Shown here piece after piece: positions 1-8,559 of a stretch of 64,000 nt of DNA. The notes below the pieces were generated by a model. The model saw only the letters and a program-made list of their open reading frames with translations. It ran no database searches and was not told where the DNA came from. Source of the stretch: Planctomycetota bacterium (GTDB lineage Bacteria > Planctomycetota > Planctomycetia > Pirellulales > UBA1268); contig QWOP01000018.1 in NCBI GenBank assembly GCA_003669605.1, positions 52,462 to 116,461 of the forward strand, given 5' to 3'. Each line of letters opens with the position of its first letter. The first letter of the stretch is position 1. Both the position numbers and the translations under genes were made by a program.

Positions 1-1
1 C

Positions 2-337
2 CCGCAGCGGATTCCCGAGGGCCGGGCTTTCACCGCCTCGCCATGGGCCGCCGACGGGAAGATTTTTTGCCTCAACGAAGATGGCGTGACCAGCGTCTTC
101 CGGGCGGGAGACAGCTTCGAACCGCTGCACACCAACACCCTGGCCGAAGACGACATGTGCATGGCGACGCCGGCACTCGCCGGCGAGAGGTTGTTGATCC
201 GGACCGCGGCCCGGCTGTATTGCATCTGCCAACCGAAAACTGTTTCCGCGACCGGGAAGCCCCCCGGAATTCCGAGAGTAAAGCCGGAAATTGGGCTTGT
301 CGGACCTGCCCGCCGCGAGCGGGTATACTTCGATTGA
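2..337 (+). CDS. PQQ-like beta-propeller protein, C-terminal fragment
   Basis: The frame is open from the window edge and stops at 337. It contains propeller-blade wording: WAADGKIFCLNEDGVTSVF, then TPALAGERLLIRTAARLYCI. This is the pattern of PQQ/pyrrolo-quinoline-quinone-like repeats (BamB-like, usually periplasmic in planctomycetes), in which each blade pairs 'DGK-I-hydrophobic-L' with a small interacting strand. Only about the last 111 residues are visible, so signal peptide and enzyme class cannot be judged. The final 25 residues (after YCICQPKT) look like a low-value tail beyond the last blade. A second complete protein of this type lies at 10761-12077. The next gene (phoH) begins about 30 bp downstream on the same strand. 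Confidence 0.7.
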   Translation, partial: PQRIPEGRAFTASPWAADGKIFCLNEDGVTSVFRAGDSFEPLHTNTLAEDDMCMATPALAGERLLIRTAARLYCICQPKTVSATGKPPGIPRVKPEIGLVGPARRERVYFD

Positions 338-365
338 ATCCCTTCGCCGTCCTCCTTTCACCCCG

Positions 366-1364
366 ATGCCGTCGACGCCCCATGCGACACGGGCTCCGAT
401 GAACCGCACAACCATCGCGGTGGTCGATTCGAAACGGATCCTGGCCATCTTCGGCCCGCGGGATCAGCACCTGCGGAGGATTCGTGCCGCCCTGGGGGTC
501 GGCGTGTCGGCCCGTGACGACTCGATCCGCATCGAGGGGGAAGCGCCGGCGGTGAAGATGGCGACGACGCTTTTCGAACAACTCGACCGAGTGGCCCGCG
601 ACCGCGGTACGGTAGACGCTTCCGACGTCTCCCAGGCGATCTCGGCGGTCACCGGCGGAGAGCCGCCGGTGCACCACGAGCCGATCGACGTCCAGCGTGC
701 CGGACGGCATGTGGTTCCCAGGTCGGAGGGGCAGGCGGCGTATGTGAAGGCAATTCGCGACCACGACATCGTGCTGTGCAACGGGCCGGCGGGGAGTGGC
801 AAGACGTTCCTGGCAGTGGCAATGGCGGTCTCGCAGTGGCGTGCCGAGCAGGTCCGTAAGATCGTGCTCGTCCGTCCCGCGGTGGAGGCTGGGGAGAGCC
901 TCGGCTACCTCCCCGGTGACCTCCAGGCGAAGATCAATCCCTACCTCCGGCCGCTCCTTGATGCCCTCCGCGAACTGATGGACTTCGAGCTCCTCAAGAG
1001 GCTCGGCGAGCAGGACGTCGTGGAGATGGTCCCGCTGGCGTACATGCGCGGCCGGACTCTCAACAACGCCTTCATCATCCTGGACGAAGCCCAAAACACG
1101 ACCGTCCTGCAGATGAAGATGTTTCTCACCCGGCTGGGGATGGGCTCGAAGATGGTGATCTCAGGCGATACCACGCAGATCGACCTGCCATCCAACCGCA
1201 CCAGCGGCTTGATCGATGCGATGAATCGACTTCAGAACGTCCCCGGCTGCTGCCGCGTCCGGCTCGGCGGCGGTGACATCGTCCGCCATCCGCTCGTGCA
1301 GCGGATCGTCGATGCCTACAACGACGACGGCCGCGAGACCGATGGCCGCCGGCAGTCTCGCTGA
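366..1364 (+). CDS. phoH: PhoH family P-loop ATPase
   Basis: About 332 residues, normal for the PhoH (PhoH-L) family of cytoplasmic ATPases linked to RNA metabolism. An N-terminal KH-like segment (about residues 15-80, 'ILAIFGPRDQHLRRIRAALGV') precedes the ATPase domain. Walker A is GPAGSGKTFLAVAMA (about residue 139) and Walker B is AFIILDEAQNTT (about residue 234). The family signature continues with GMGSKMVISGDTTQIDLP. The longest frame opens at 291, but that lies inside the preceding propeller gene. ATG 366 or ATG 399 (MNRTTIAVVD) are better starts, and neither has a strong ribosome site. The order phoH, 7TM-HD, ybeY, corC-like, recO matches the widespread phoH-yqfF-ybeY neighbourhood, which supports the call and suggests one transcript. 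Confidence 0.93.
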   Translation: MPSTPHATRAPMNRTTIAVVDSKRILAIFGPRDQHLRRIRAALGVGVSARDDSIRIEGEAPAVKMATTLFEQLDRVARDRGTVDASDVSQAISAVTGGEPPVHHEPIDVQRAGRHVVPRSEGQAAYVKAIRDHDIVLCNGPAGSGKTFLAVAMAVSQWRAEQVRKIVLVRPAVEAGESLGYLPGDLQAKINPYLRPLLDALRELMDFELLKRLGEQDVVEMVPLAYMRGRTLNNAFIILDEAQNTTVLQMKMFLTRLGMGSKMVISGDTTQIDLPSNRTSGLIDAMNRLQNVPGCCRVRLGGGDIVRHPLVQRIVDAYNDDGRETDGRRQSR

Positions 1365-1379
1365 ACGAACGCCCAACGT

Positions 1380-3761
1380 ATGCCTATCGCCCCTTCCTCT
1401 TATCGCCGTACCATCCGTCGCGGCAGTTCCGTGGAGGCCCCGCTGGGCTTCTGGGGGAAGCTTCTGGAACGGGCCTCGCGGGCTGAGGTGCTGCTCCGGT
1501 TGGCACTCTGCCTCGGTGCGGCGGCTGTGCTGTTGATCCTCCTGCACGGCTGGAGCGAACCGCTTCCCTACCACGACGGGACGGTGGTGGCCCGCGGGAT
1601 CGCGGCCCGCGTTCCCTTTGAAAGACCCGATCCGGAGCGGACGCGGGCAGCCCAGGAACGGGCCGCGGCGCAGGTCCGGGTGGTGTACACCCAAGACCAG
1701 TCGCCGCTGCTGCGCCTCCGTGACGGATTGAAGAACCGGGCTGCCGAGATCGGCGCCGCCGATGACCTCAACGCGGTCTCCCGTGACGCCTGGATCGAGT
1801 TCGCTCCCGAGGCGGCAACGGTGCTCGCCGGGCTTCATCCCAAGGCAGCCCAAGCCCAGTCGGCCCAGCCTCTGCCGCCGGGGGAACCATCTGGGGATCC
1901 TGTCCCTCCGGCGTTGCCGGAGGCTGTTCCGTCGGCGGATGACGCGGCCCTCCAGGCGGCTCGGGAAGAATTTGAGAGGTTCCGCGGCCGGCTCGACTCC
2001 AAAGAGTTGCAACTGGAGTTCGACAAAGGGATCGATCGGGCGTTCGCTGACGTCATCACCACCGGTGTCCTCGAGACGATCCAGCACGGCATCGACGAGG
2101 GAAGCCAGACCGAGATTGATGTCCACCCGCTGGGCAACACCACGGAGACGACCCGCGTTCAAGTTGCCGACGCTCTACTCGGCGAGACGAAGATTCGCCT
2201 CCGTGGCCGGCTGGAGGAGGAACTCGGTGAAGGCGACTTCTCCGACCGTGTTTTCGTCTGGATCGAGCCCAAACTCTCCGGATCACTGGAGATCGACCGC
2301 GAGGCGACCAGTGCCGCGAAGGCGGATGCCATGGAGAAGACCCCTCAGCAATTCATCCGCTACGCCTCAGGCGACGTGCTCGCCGCCCCCGGTGCGCCGT
2401 TGACACCCGATGAGATGGTGCTGCTCCGCCGCGAACACGACGAATACGTGCGGCAGCAGGATGCCAAGCAACGGGCCGGGCGAACGGCGGCGATGTTCGG
2501 GCTCTTCGTGGCGATGTTCACGCTCGCCGGTTTCTACATCCATATGCACCACCATGAGGTGCTCGACGACCTCGGGCACGTGGCGACCTTGCTGGGGCTC
2601 TCGGTGGCCACGGTGGTGCTCTGTCTTTTCGCTGCGGGCGACGCCTGGCGGGCCGAGGTTGTGCCGCTGCTGTTGTTCGCGATGACGGTGGCCATCGCCT
2701 ACGACGAGGATCTCTCGCTCCTGCTGGCGGCCGAGGTGGCCTTGGTGGTGGTCATCGGTCTGGGACGCGGCATGGCCGACTATGTGACCCTGGCCGCAGC
2801 GGCTGCGGCGATGATCTTCTGGATGGGCCGCCTGAGGAGCCGCAGCAAGTTGATCTATGTCGGGCTGTGGGCAGGCGCGGTGGCGATGGCCACGCAACTC
2901 GGGGCCCAACTCCTCGAGGAACGGATCCTCGACTGGCAGCTGCTCTACGAGGCGGGACGGACGGGGATGTGGACGGTGCTGGCCGGCTTCCTGATGACAG
3001 GCCTGCTGCCATTCATCGAGCGGTCGTTCGGCGTGCTTACCGACTTGAGCCTCCTCGAGGTGGGGGATGTGGCCCATCCGCTTCTCCAGGAACTCGTCCG
3101 CCGCGCCCCCGGCACCTACAACCATTCGATCAACGTCGCCAGCATCGGCGAGGCGGCGGCGGAGGCGATCGGTGCCCGGGGACTGCTGGTCCGGGTGGGG
3201 GCCTATTTCCACGATATCGGCAAGATGCTCAAGCCGGCATATTTCGTGGAAAACCAGGGGCAGCAGGGGAACCGGCACGAGTCGCTCGTTCCCGCCATGA
3301 GCACGCTGATTATCATCGCCCACGTCAAAGAGGGGGCGGAACTCGCCCGCCAGCACAATCTCCCCCAGCCGATCGTCGACTTGATTGTGGAACATCATGG
3401 CACGACGTTGGTGGAGTATTTCTACCGCCGCGCCACCGAACGACAGTTGGCCGATCCCAATGGCGGTGACGTCGATGAGCAGACCTACCGCTACCCTGGC
3501 CCCAAGCCGCGGACGCGCGAGTCGGCGGTGCTGATGCTTTCCGACGCTGTCGAAAGCGCCAGCCGTGCCCTCACCGAGCCGACTCCAGCGCGGATCCAGG
3601 GCTTGGTCCACGATCTGGCAATGAAGCGGCTTCTCGACGGACAGTTCGATGAGTGCGGGTTGACTCTTGAGGAACTGGAGATCATGGAACAGAGTCTGGT
3701 GAAGAGCCTGACCGCGGTGTACCACGGCCGCGTGAAGTACCCCGATCAGAGGACGGCCTAG
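1380..3761 (+). CDS. 7TM receptor-HD hydrolase, PgpH/YqfF-like c-di-AMP phosphodiesterase
   Basis: 793 residues with the full architecture of the 7TMR-HD family. There is a first membrane helix near residues 40-60 and a large extracytoplasmic 7TMR-HDED domain to about residue 365. A bundle of hydrophobic helices follows (about 370-560), then a cytoplasmic HD domain. HD residues are visible in YNHSINVAS (about 581), AYFHDIGKM (about 611), VEHHGTTLVEYF and LSDAVESASRAL. Known members of this family (PgpH) cleave c-di-AMP to pApA. Whether this one does is inferred from architecture only. It lies 15 bp after phoH and overlaps ybeY by one base. The link is noteworthy because a c-di-AMP riboswitch is found at about 55.8-55.96 kb. 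Confidence 0.9.
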   Translation: MPIAPSSYRRTIRRGSSVEAPLGFWGKLLERASRAEVLLRLALCLGAAAVLLILLHGWSEPLPYHDGTVVARGIAARVPFERPDPERTRAAQERAAAQVRVVYTQDQSPLLRLRDGLKNRAAEIGAADDLNAVSRDAWIEFAPEAATVLAGLHPKAAQAQSAQPLPPGEPSGDPVPPALPEAVPSADDAALQAAREEFERFRGRLDSKELQLEFDKGIDRAFADVITTGVLETIQHGIDEGSQTEIDVHPLGNTTETTRVQVADALLGETKIRLRGRLEEELGEGDFSDRVFVWIEPKLSGSLEIDREATSAAKADAMEKTPQQFIRYASGDVLAAPGAPLTPDEMVLLRREHDEYVRQQDAKQRAGRTAAMFGLFVAMFTLAGFYIHMHHHEVLDDLGHVATLLGLSVATVVLCLFAAGDAWRAEVVPLLLFAMTVAIAYDEDLSLLLAAEVALVVVIGLGRGMADYVTLAAAAAAMIFWMGRLRSRSKLIYVGLWAGAVAMATQLGAQLLEERILDWQLLYEAGRTGMWTVLAGFLMTGLLPFIERSFGVLTDLSLLEVGDVAHPLLQELVRRAPGTYNHSINVASIGEAAAEAIGARGLLVRVGAYFHDIGKMLKPAYFVENQGQQGNRHESLVPAMSTLIIIAHVKEGAELARQHNLPQPIVDLIVEHHGTTLVEYFYRRATERQLADPNGGDVDEQTYRYPGPKPRTRESAVLMLSDAVESASRALTEPTPARIQGLVHDLAMKRLLDGQFDECGLTLEELEIMEQSLVKSLTAVYHGRVKYPDQRTA

Positions 3762-4318
3762 TGGCCCGCCGTCGCGATTCTTCCGGCAGTCTTCCCCGCC
3801 GTGATGCCCCCCTTTCCCGCCCGGCAACGGCCAGTGTGGTGGTCGACATCGCCAACCGGCAGCGACGGGTGCGGATCGGAAGCCCGTGGCTTGAGCGAAT
3901 CGTCCGCCGTGCCCTCCGGGCAGAGGGGGTGGGGAGCGCTGAGATCTCAATCCTCCTGGTTGATGACCAGCGGATAGCGGCCATCCACCAGGAGTGGATG
4001 AACGACCCGACAGCCACCGACGTGATCACCTTCGACCTCTCCGATCCGCCAGCCAGCCGCCCGGACGGGGAGCGCATCCTCCGCGGCGACATCGTTGTCA
4101 GTTGCCAGACCGCGGTGCGGATGGCGGCGGAATACGGTTGGACGGCGCGGCAGGAAACGGCCTATTACGTGCTCCATGGAATTCTCCACCTCACCGGCCA
4201 CGACGACCTCGAGCCGGTGGCACGGCGGGCGATGCGCCGTCGCGAGCGATCGCTGCTGGCATCGCTGGGGATGCCACTGCCTCCCCGCGGCCGTCGGCCG
4301 GTTAGGAGGGTGCGATGA
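3761..4318 (+). CDS. ybeY: YbeY endoribonuclease / rRNA maturation factor
   Basis: 185 residues. The zinc-binding motif HGILHLTGHDD (HxxxHxxxxxH, about residues 139-149) and the preceding 'WMNDPTATDVITFDLS' block are diagnostic for YbeY, the single-strand endoribonuclease involved in 16S rRNA 3'-end maturation and ribosome quality control. The GTG start shares its G with the TAG stop of the upstream gene, implying translational coupling. The protein is somewhat longer than usual because of about 35 basic N-terminal residues (MARRRDSSGSLPRRDAPLSR) that are probably disordered. The 3' end overlaps the next gene through ATGA. Confidence 0.93.
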   Translation: MARRRDSSGSLPRRDAPLSRPATASVVVDIANRQRRVRIGSPWLERIVRRALRAEGVGSAEISILLVDDQRIAAIHQEWMNDPTATDVITFDLSDPPASRPDGERILRGDIVVSCQTAVRMAAEYGWTARQETAYYVLHGILHLTGHDDLEPVARRAMRRRERSLLASLGMPLPPRGRRPVRRVR

Positions 4319-5595
4319 ACATTCCGGCGGGGATCGAGGGGGGACTGGTGCTGCTGGCGGTGGCCAGCCTGGCTGCGGTGCAGGCCCGGGTTGCCCGCGG
4401 CGCGCCCCGTCATCGGCTCCAGGAATTGTGCCGGATGCGCGGTGTCCCGGGACTGGCTGACGAAATCGTCGCCGGCAGCGAGCCGGTGGCCTTCGTGGCG
4501 GCCACGATTGTGGTCTCGACGGCGGCCGCAGCGACGCTCTTGGCAGGCCACAGTTTGGAGGCGGTGGCGGCCCCAGGTGTGCTCCGCTGGCCCGCACTGG
4601 TGGGGTGGGTGGGGCTGGTATGGCTGGCGTTGGTGGCGGTGCCGATGCTGCTAGCCGTGATTGCTGGTCCCACAATCCTCATCATCACCTGGCCGGTGTG
4701 GCGACCGCTGGTGGCGATCACGCGCCCCTTCATCCATTGGGTGGCGCTCCTCTCCGGAGCGATTGCCGGGATGTTCGGCCGCCGGGCTGCGCAGGCCGAT
4801 GAGCCGAGCGTGCAGGACGAGGTGCGGCAGGTGGTTGACGACGCTCTGCGGGACGGCCGGCTCGAGGGGGCCGCACGCGACATGATCGAGGGGGTGATGG
4901 ATCTGCAGGAGGTCCGTGTCGCCAGGATCATGACCCCCCGCACCGCGATGGTGACACTCCCCCTGGCGACCCCCTGGAATGAGGTGCTCCGTCTGGCGGC
5001 CGACAGCGCCCACACCAGATTGCCGGTCTGGGATCGTTCGCCCGACGATATCGTCGGCATCCTCCACACCCGCGAACTGCTCACGCAATTGACCGCCATG
5101 CAGCAGGCCGGGCCCGGCGCTGAACCGCCGCCGCTGCGGCCGCTGCTGCGGCCCCCCTACTTCGTTCCCGAGGCGATGAGCGTGCAGAACCTGCTCCGCG
5201 AGTTCCAGCGGACGCACACTCACATGGCGGTGGTCACCGACGAATTCGCCGGGGTCTCAGGATTAGTGACGATCGAGGACGCCCTCGAGGAGATCGTCGG
5301 AGAGATCGCCGATGAACACGACGAGGCCTTCTCTGACGGCCTCAGAGTGGTGTCGTCTGGGGGCTTTGAGGCCCGCGCCCAGGTGAGACTTGCCGACCTC
5401 AATTCCCGGATGGGGCTGGACCTGCCGGAGGAAGCCGACTACGAAACGGTCGGCGGGTTCGTGTTCCACCATCTGGGACGGATTCCCGACGCCGGCGAGC
5501 GGTTCGAATCGCACGGGGCGGTCTGGGAGGTGCTCTCCGCCACACGGCACCGGATCGATCTGGTGCGGATCAGCAGGCTGTCCCCCCCAGTGTGA
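4315..5595 (+). CDS. HlyC/CorC (CNNM) family CBS-domain transporter
   Basis: 426 residues. An N-terminal DUF21/CNNM membrane domain (hydrophobic stretches at about 5-20, 60-80, 95-130) is followed by a CBS pair (about 195-330). The typical linker 'DLQEVRVARIMTPRTAMVTLPL' and 'HMAVVTDEFAGVSGLVTIED' are visible. A C-terminal CorC_HlyC transporter-associated domain follows (about 345-420: ADYETVGGFVFHHLGRIPDAG). Family members are inner-membrane Mg/Co efflux-type proteins or cation-homeostasis factors; substrate cannot be read from sequence. Start ATG overlaps the ybeY stop by four bases. Location between ybeY and recO is the common genomic setting. Confidence 0.9.
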   Translation: MNIPAGIEGGLVLLAVASLAAVQARVARGAPRHRLQELCRMRGVPGLADEIVAGSEPVAFVAATIVVSTAAAATLLAGHSLEAVAAPGVLRWPALVGWVGLVWLALVAVPMLLAVIAGPTILIITWPVWRPLVAITRPFIHWVALLSGAIAGMFGRRAAQADEPSVQDEVRQVVDDALRDGRLEGAARDMIEGVMDLQEVRVARIMTPRTAMVTLPLATPWNEVLRLAADSAHTRLPVWDRSPDDIVGILHTRELLTQLTAMQQAGPGAEPPPLRPLLRPPYFVPEAMSVQNLLREFQRTHTHMAVVTDEFAGVSGLVTIEDALEEIVGEIADEHDEAFSDGLRVVSSGGFEARAQVRLADLNSRMGLDLPEEADYETVGGFVFHHLGRIPDAGERFESHGAVWEVLSATRHRIDLVRISRLSPPV

Positions 5596-5601
5596 GTTTC
5601 C

Positions 5602-6375
5602 ATGGCCGCGGATAAGGCCCGAGCCATCGTCATCCGGGCCGTGCCATTCGGTGAAACCAGCGCCGTGGTGACACTCTTCACCCGCGAGTTCGGCAAACTG
5701 CGGGCCTTGGCGAAGGGAGCGTGGCGGCCGAAGGGTGGGTTTGATGCCGCCCTTGACCTGCTTTCCTCCTGTCAGGTACTGGTCCTTCGCAAAACCTCGG
5801 GCGGGCTCGACCTGCTCACCGAGGCCTGTCTCGAGAGCAGATTCCGGGTCGCCACCAGTTTGGCGGCCTTCCATGGCGGGATGTATGTCGCGGAACTGCT
5901 CGACGCCCTCACTGCCGATGCCGACCCGCAAGGGGAGTTGTTCGATGCCGCCAGCCACACGCTTCACCGTCTCTCCGGTCACGCCGGCCCCGATGCGGTG
6001 GTCTGGCCATGCATCGCCCGCTTCGAGTTGGCTGCCCTCCGCGCCGCTGGGCAGGCTCCGGCGCTGTCGCGATGCGCCGCATGCCGGGCGGCATTGCCCA
6101 CCGCGCAGCGGGTGGCATTCGGGATGCTCGACGGCGGCGTGCTGTGCGGTCATTGCCGGCAGGGACGCCGCGCGGTGGTGTCGGTGTCGTCGGGGACACT
6201 CGCCGCGCTCCAGCGTCTGGTCGGCCCCACCCGAAACGAGCCTGAGCACCCGCTGCCCGATGCTGTCAGTGGAGAACTGCGGGCCGTCATGAACACCTAC
6301 CTCGCCCACATCCTCGGCAAGCGACCGCGGTTGGCGCAGCGCATTCTCCCCTCGGCACCACGCAGCTCTCCTTAG
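5602..6375 (+). CDS. recO: DNA repair protein RecO
   Basis: 257 residues, standard length. The N-terminal OB fold reads 'KARAIVIRAVPFGETSAVVTLFTREFGKLRALAKGAWRPKGGF'. The helical domain includes the zinc-finger cysteines CAAC (about 157-160) and CGHC (about 180-183). RecO works with RecF/RecR to load RecA on gapped single-stranded DNA. The ATG follows the corC-like stop by six bases. It closes the conserved phoH-to-recO group; the next gene is 36 bp away and of different function. Confidence 0.92.
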   Translation: MAADKARAIVIRAVPFGETSAVVTLFTREFGKLRALAKGAWRPKGGFDAALDLLSSCQVLVLRKTSGGLDLLTEACLESRFRVATSLAAFHGGMYVAELLDALTADADPQGELFDAASHTLHRLSGHAGPDAVVWPCIARFELAALRAAGQAPALSRCAACRAALPTAQRVAFGMLDGGVLCGHCRQGRRAVVSVSSGTLAALQRLVGPTRNEPEHPLPDAVSGELRAVMNTYLAHILGKRPRLAQRILPSAPRSSP

Positions 6376-6411
6376 ATCACTCACCGAACTCGATCCCCCC
6401 CAAAGTCTCCC

Positions 6412-7716
6412 ATGCCTACGCCACCGCCCCCCCGTGACGGCCACCGCCGTGTTCTCTCCGCGGTTCTGGCGGTGGTCTGCGCTCTGGGCACAGCGGGTTG
6501 CGCGACGACGATGAAGCCCCCTTCCTGGCCCTGGTCGCGGCGGGGAGCCGATGCGGAACGGAAGGTGGCTGGTGAATTGGGTGAGGATGCCGACAGTTCG
6601 ATCATCTCCTCCGAATACACCGCCCCCGAGACTGCCAGCGGTTGGGACTGGTTTAAGGGGGACAACGTCAAACGCCGGTGGAAGAAGATGGTGGGACGCG
6701 GCCCGAATGAGCCGGTGGCCCGCCGGGCGCTCGCCGAGGCCGATGGTCTGTTCACCCAGCGAAAATATGCCGAAGCGATCCCAAAATACAAACAATCGAT
6801 CGATCGCTGGCCCGATTCGGTGATCGAGGAGGATGCCCTCTGGCAACTGGCCGAGTGCTGGTTCTTCACCGACAAATATCCCAAGGCGGAGGATTGCTAC
6901 GACGAGTTGGTGAAGAAGTACGCCAACACCCGCTACCTCGATCGGATCGCGCAGCGTCAGTTCGTGATCGCCCAGTACTGGATCGCGCTCGATGAGAAGA
7001 ACAACTATTGGACGATCGTTCCCAACGTCATCGACCGCAGCCGACCATTATTCGACACCCGCGGCCGGGCCCTCAAGGCCTACGATCATGTGCGGATCAA
7101 CGATCCGCGTGGTTCCCTCGCCGACGACAGCATCGTTGCCCAGGCCAATGCCCACTTTCTCGAGCGGCAGTGGATCGACGCCGACTACTTCTACACCCTG
7201 CTGCGGAACGAATACCCGGAGAGTGACTTCCTCCTCCAGGCCCATCTCCTTGGCCTGCAGGCCAAGTTGCGAGCCTATCAGGGGGCCGGCTACGAAGGGG
7301 GCGTGCTTGATGAGGCTGAGGTCCTCGCCGATCAAACGCTCGTACAGTTCCCCGATCAACTTGTCAGCGACGACCAAGAACGTGTGTTGGGAGTGCGTGC
7401 GGAGATCGCCGCCCAGCAGGCGATGCGCCACTGGAATCGGGCGGAGTTCTATGCCAAGGGGAATCACTTCACATCGGCCCGGATCTACTACGCCCTCATC
7501 GCCCGCGACCGGCCGCAGACGCTGCTGGCAGCGCGGGCCCGCGAGCGCCTCGGCGAGATTGCCGGCAAGGAGGACGTCTCCGACAACCCCTTCCCGACGC
7601 TGACGGCGTTTCTCAACCCCGACTCGCTCAAGGAGGCAGAACTCGACGCCATGGCGGAGTCGGCGACGGTCATCGCCCGCGAGGACAACTCCGGCGCCAA
7701 TCCGCCGCTCCGCTGA
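6412..7716 (+). CDS. BamD/YfiO-like TPR outer-membrane assembly lipoprotein
   Basis: 434 residues. The signal peptide ends in a lipobox (LGTAGCATT, Cys about residue 30). After a variable linker, TPR-like repeats follow: RRALAEADGLFTQRKYAEAIPKYKQ, LWQLAECWFFTDKYPKAEDCYDELVKKY, then 'SEFLLQ'-type helices and a final pair near residues 345-385. The first repeats match the BamD (YfiO) pattern of the outer-membrane beta-barrel assembly complex. It is longer than E. coli BamD (about 245 aa), with extra repeats, as is usual in planctomycetes. The next gene encodes an LptE-like lipoprotein, so this looks like an outer-membrane biogenesis pair. The stop codon is also the start of a short tandem repeat. 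Confidence 0.82.
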   Translation: MPTPPPPRDGHRRVLSAVLAVVCALGTAGCATTMKPPSWPWSRRGADAERKVAGELGEDADSSIISSEYTAPETASGWDWFKGDNVKRRWKKMVGRGPNEPVARRALAEADGLFTQRKYAEAIPKYKQSIDRWPDSVIEEDALWQLAECWFFTDKYPKAEDCYDELVKKYANTRYLDRIAQRQFVIAQYWIALDEKNNYWTIVPNVIDRSRPLFDTRGRALKAYDHVRINDPRGSLADDSIVAQANAHFLERQWIDADYFYTLLRNEYPESDFLLQAHLLGLQAKLRAYQGAGYEGGVLDEAEVLADQTLVQFPDQLVSDDQERVLGVRAEIAAQQAMRHWNRAEFYAKGNHFTSARIYYALIARDRPQTLLAARARERLGEIAGKEDVSDNPFPTLTAFLNPDSLKEAELDAMAESATVIAREDNSGANPPLR

Positions 7717-7745
7717 TCAGGTTCATGATCAGGTTCATGATCAAG
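7714..7745 (+). repeat. 12-bp tandem repeat at stop codon
   Basis: The unit TGATCAGGTTCA occurs at 7714-7725 and 7726-7737, followed by a partial third copy (TGATCAAGT). The first unit contains the TGA stop of the BamD-like gene. Each junction creates an ATG, giving two extra in-frame upstream starts for the next gene (7725 and 7737). Confidence 0.9.
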
Positions 7746-7799
7746 TCAAGTTCCTTCGGTTCCCGCCGGCCCCTGCCGGTTCCCCTCCAGGATCTGGTC

Positions 7800-8360
7800 A
7801 TGACCACCGGCCGGAACCTCACCCGCCGGTGGATGCTTGGTGCCCTTGGCGGCGTTGGAGTCCTCGCGGCCACTGGCGGCTGTGCCGGCTACCGGGTGGG
7901 CAACAACACCCTCTATGCGCCGAACGTCCGCACCGTCTACGTGCCGGTGTTCCAGTGCGACAGTTTCCGCGTGGTACCGGGAATCGATATGGGGGAGCGG
8001 CTCACCGAGGCGGTTTGCAAGGAGATCGAGAAGCGGACCCCCTTCAAGGTGGTGGGTACGCCCGATGCCGATAGCGTGCTCACCGGGAGGATCGTGGCAG
8101 ACACCAAGCGGATGGTGGTGGAGAGCCCCACCGACCAGTCGCGGATGGTGGAGATGAACATCCAGGTGATGGTCAGTTGGGCCGACCGTGGTGGTGCGGT
8201 GCTGGCCAGCGGTGCGGTGCCGTTGCCGGCGGCGAGCGTCGACGTGGGGCAGGCGGCGGCACTGGTGCCGGAGTTCGGCCGCTCGGTGGTGACCACGCAG
8301 CAGGAATCAATCGTGAAGATGGCCCAGCAGATCGTGGGGCTGATGGAAGAGCCGTGGTGA
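7800..8360 (+). CDS. LptE-like outer-membrane lipoprotein
   Basis: 186 residues from ATG 7800 (AGGA about 8 bases upstream). In-frame ATGs at 7725 and 7737 come from a tandem repeat and would add a non-signal-like leader. The N-terminus is a lipoprotein signal with an arginine pair (NLTRRWMLGALGGVGVLAATGGC). After it comes 'AGYRVGNNTLYAPNVRTVYVPVFQCDSFR', the LptE/DUF799-like opening, then 'RLTEAVCKEIEKRTPFKVV' and 'DSVLTGRIV'. LptE partners LptD in LPS insertion at the outer membrane; the function here is inferred from this fold and from the BamD-like neighbour. The following 200 bp (8361-8559) show no convincing gene. Confidence 0.8.
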   Translation: MTTGRNLTRRWMLGALGGVGVLAATGGCAGYRVGNNTLYAPNVRTVYVPVFQCDSFRVVPGIDMGERLTEAVCKEIEKRTPFKVVGTPDADSVLTGRIVADTKRMVVESPTDQSRMVEMNIQVMVSWADRGGAVLASGAVPLPAASVDVGQAAALVPEFGRSVVTTQQESIVKMAQQIVGLMEEPW

Positions 8361-8559
8361 AGAACGGTCAGCCACGCGGCGCAGGGAGTGCGGATGGTCA
8401 TCTGCCGCTGGTGCTTGGCACGGGCGCGAGACTCCGCGTTGTCGATCAGGATGTCGGCACCGGCGACACAGCAGAGCAAGTCCTTGTCCTCGACGGAGAG
8501 CGGGCCATCGTTTGGCCGGGGAGTGCGAAGAGTGGCGCTGGAAAGAGGAGAGTTGCGGC

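Noticed and set aside
72..1094. Long minus-strand ORF opposite phoH
   Set aside because: High G+C makes long antisense frames common; no family motif is seen and phoH is unambiguous on the plus strand.
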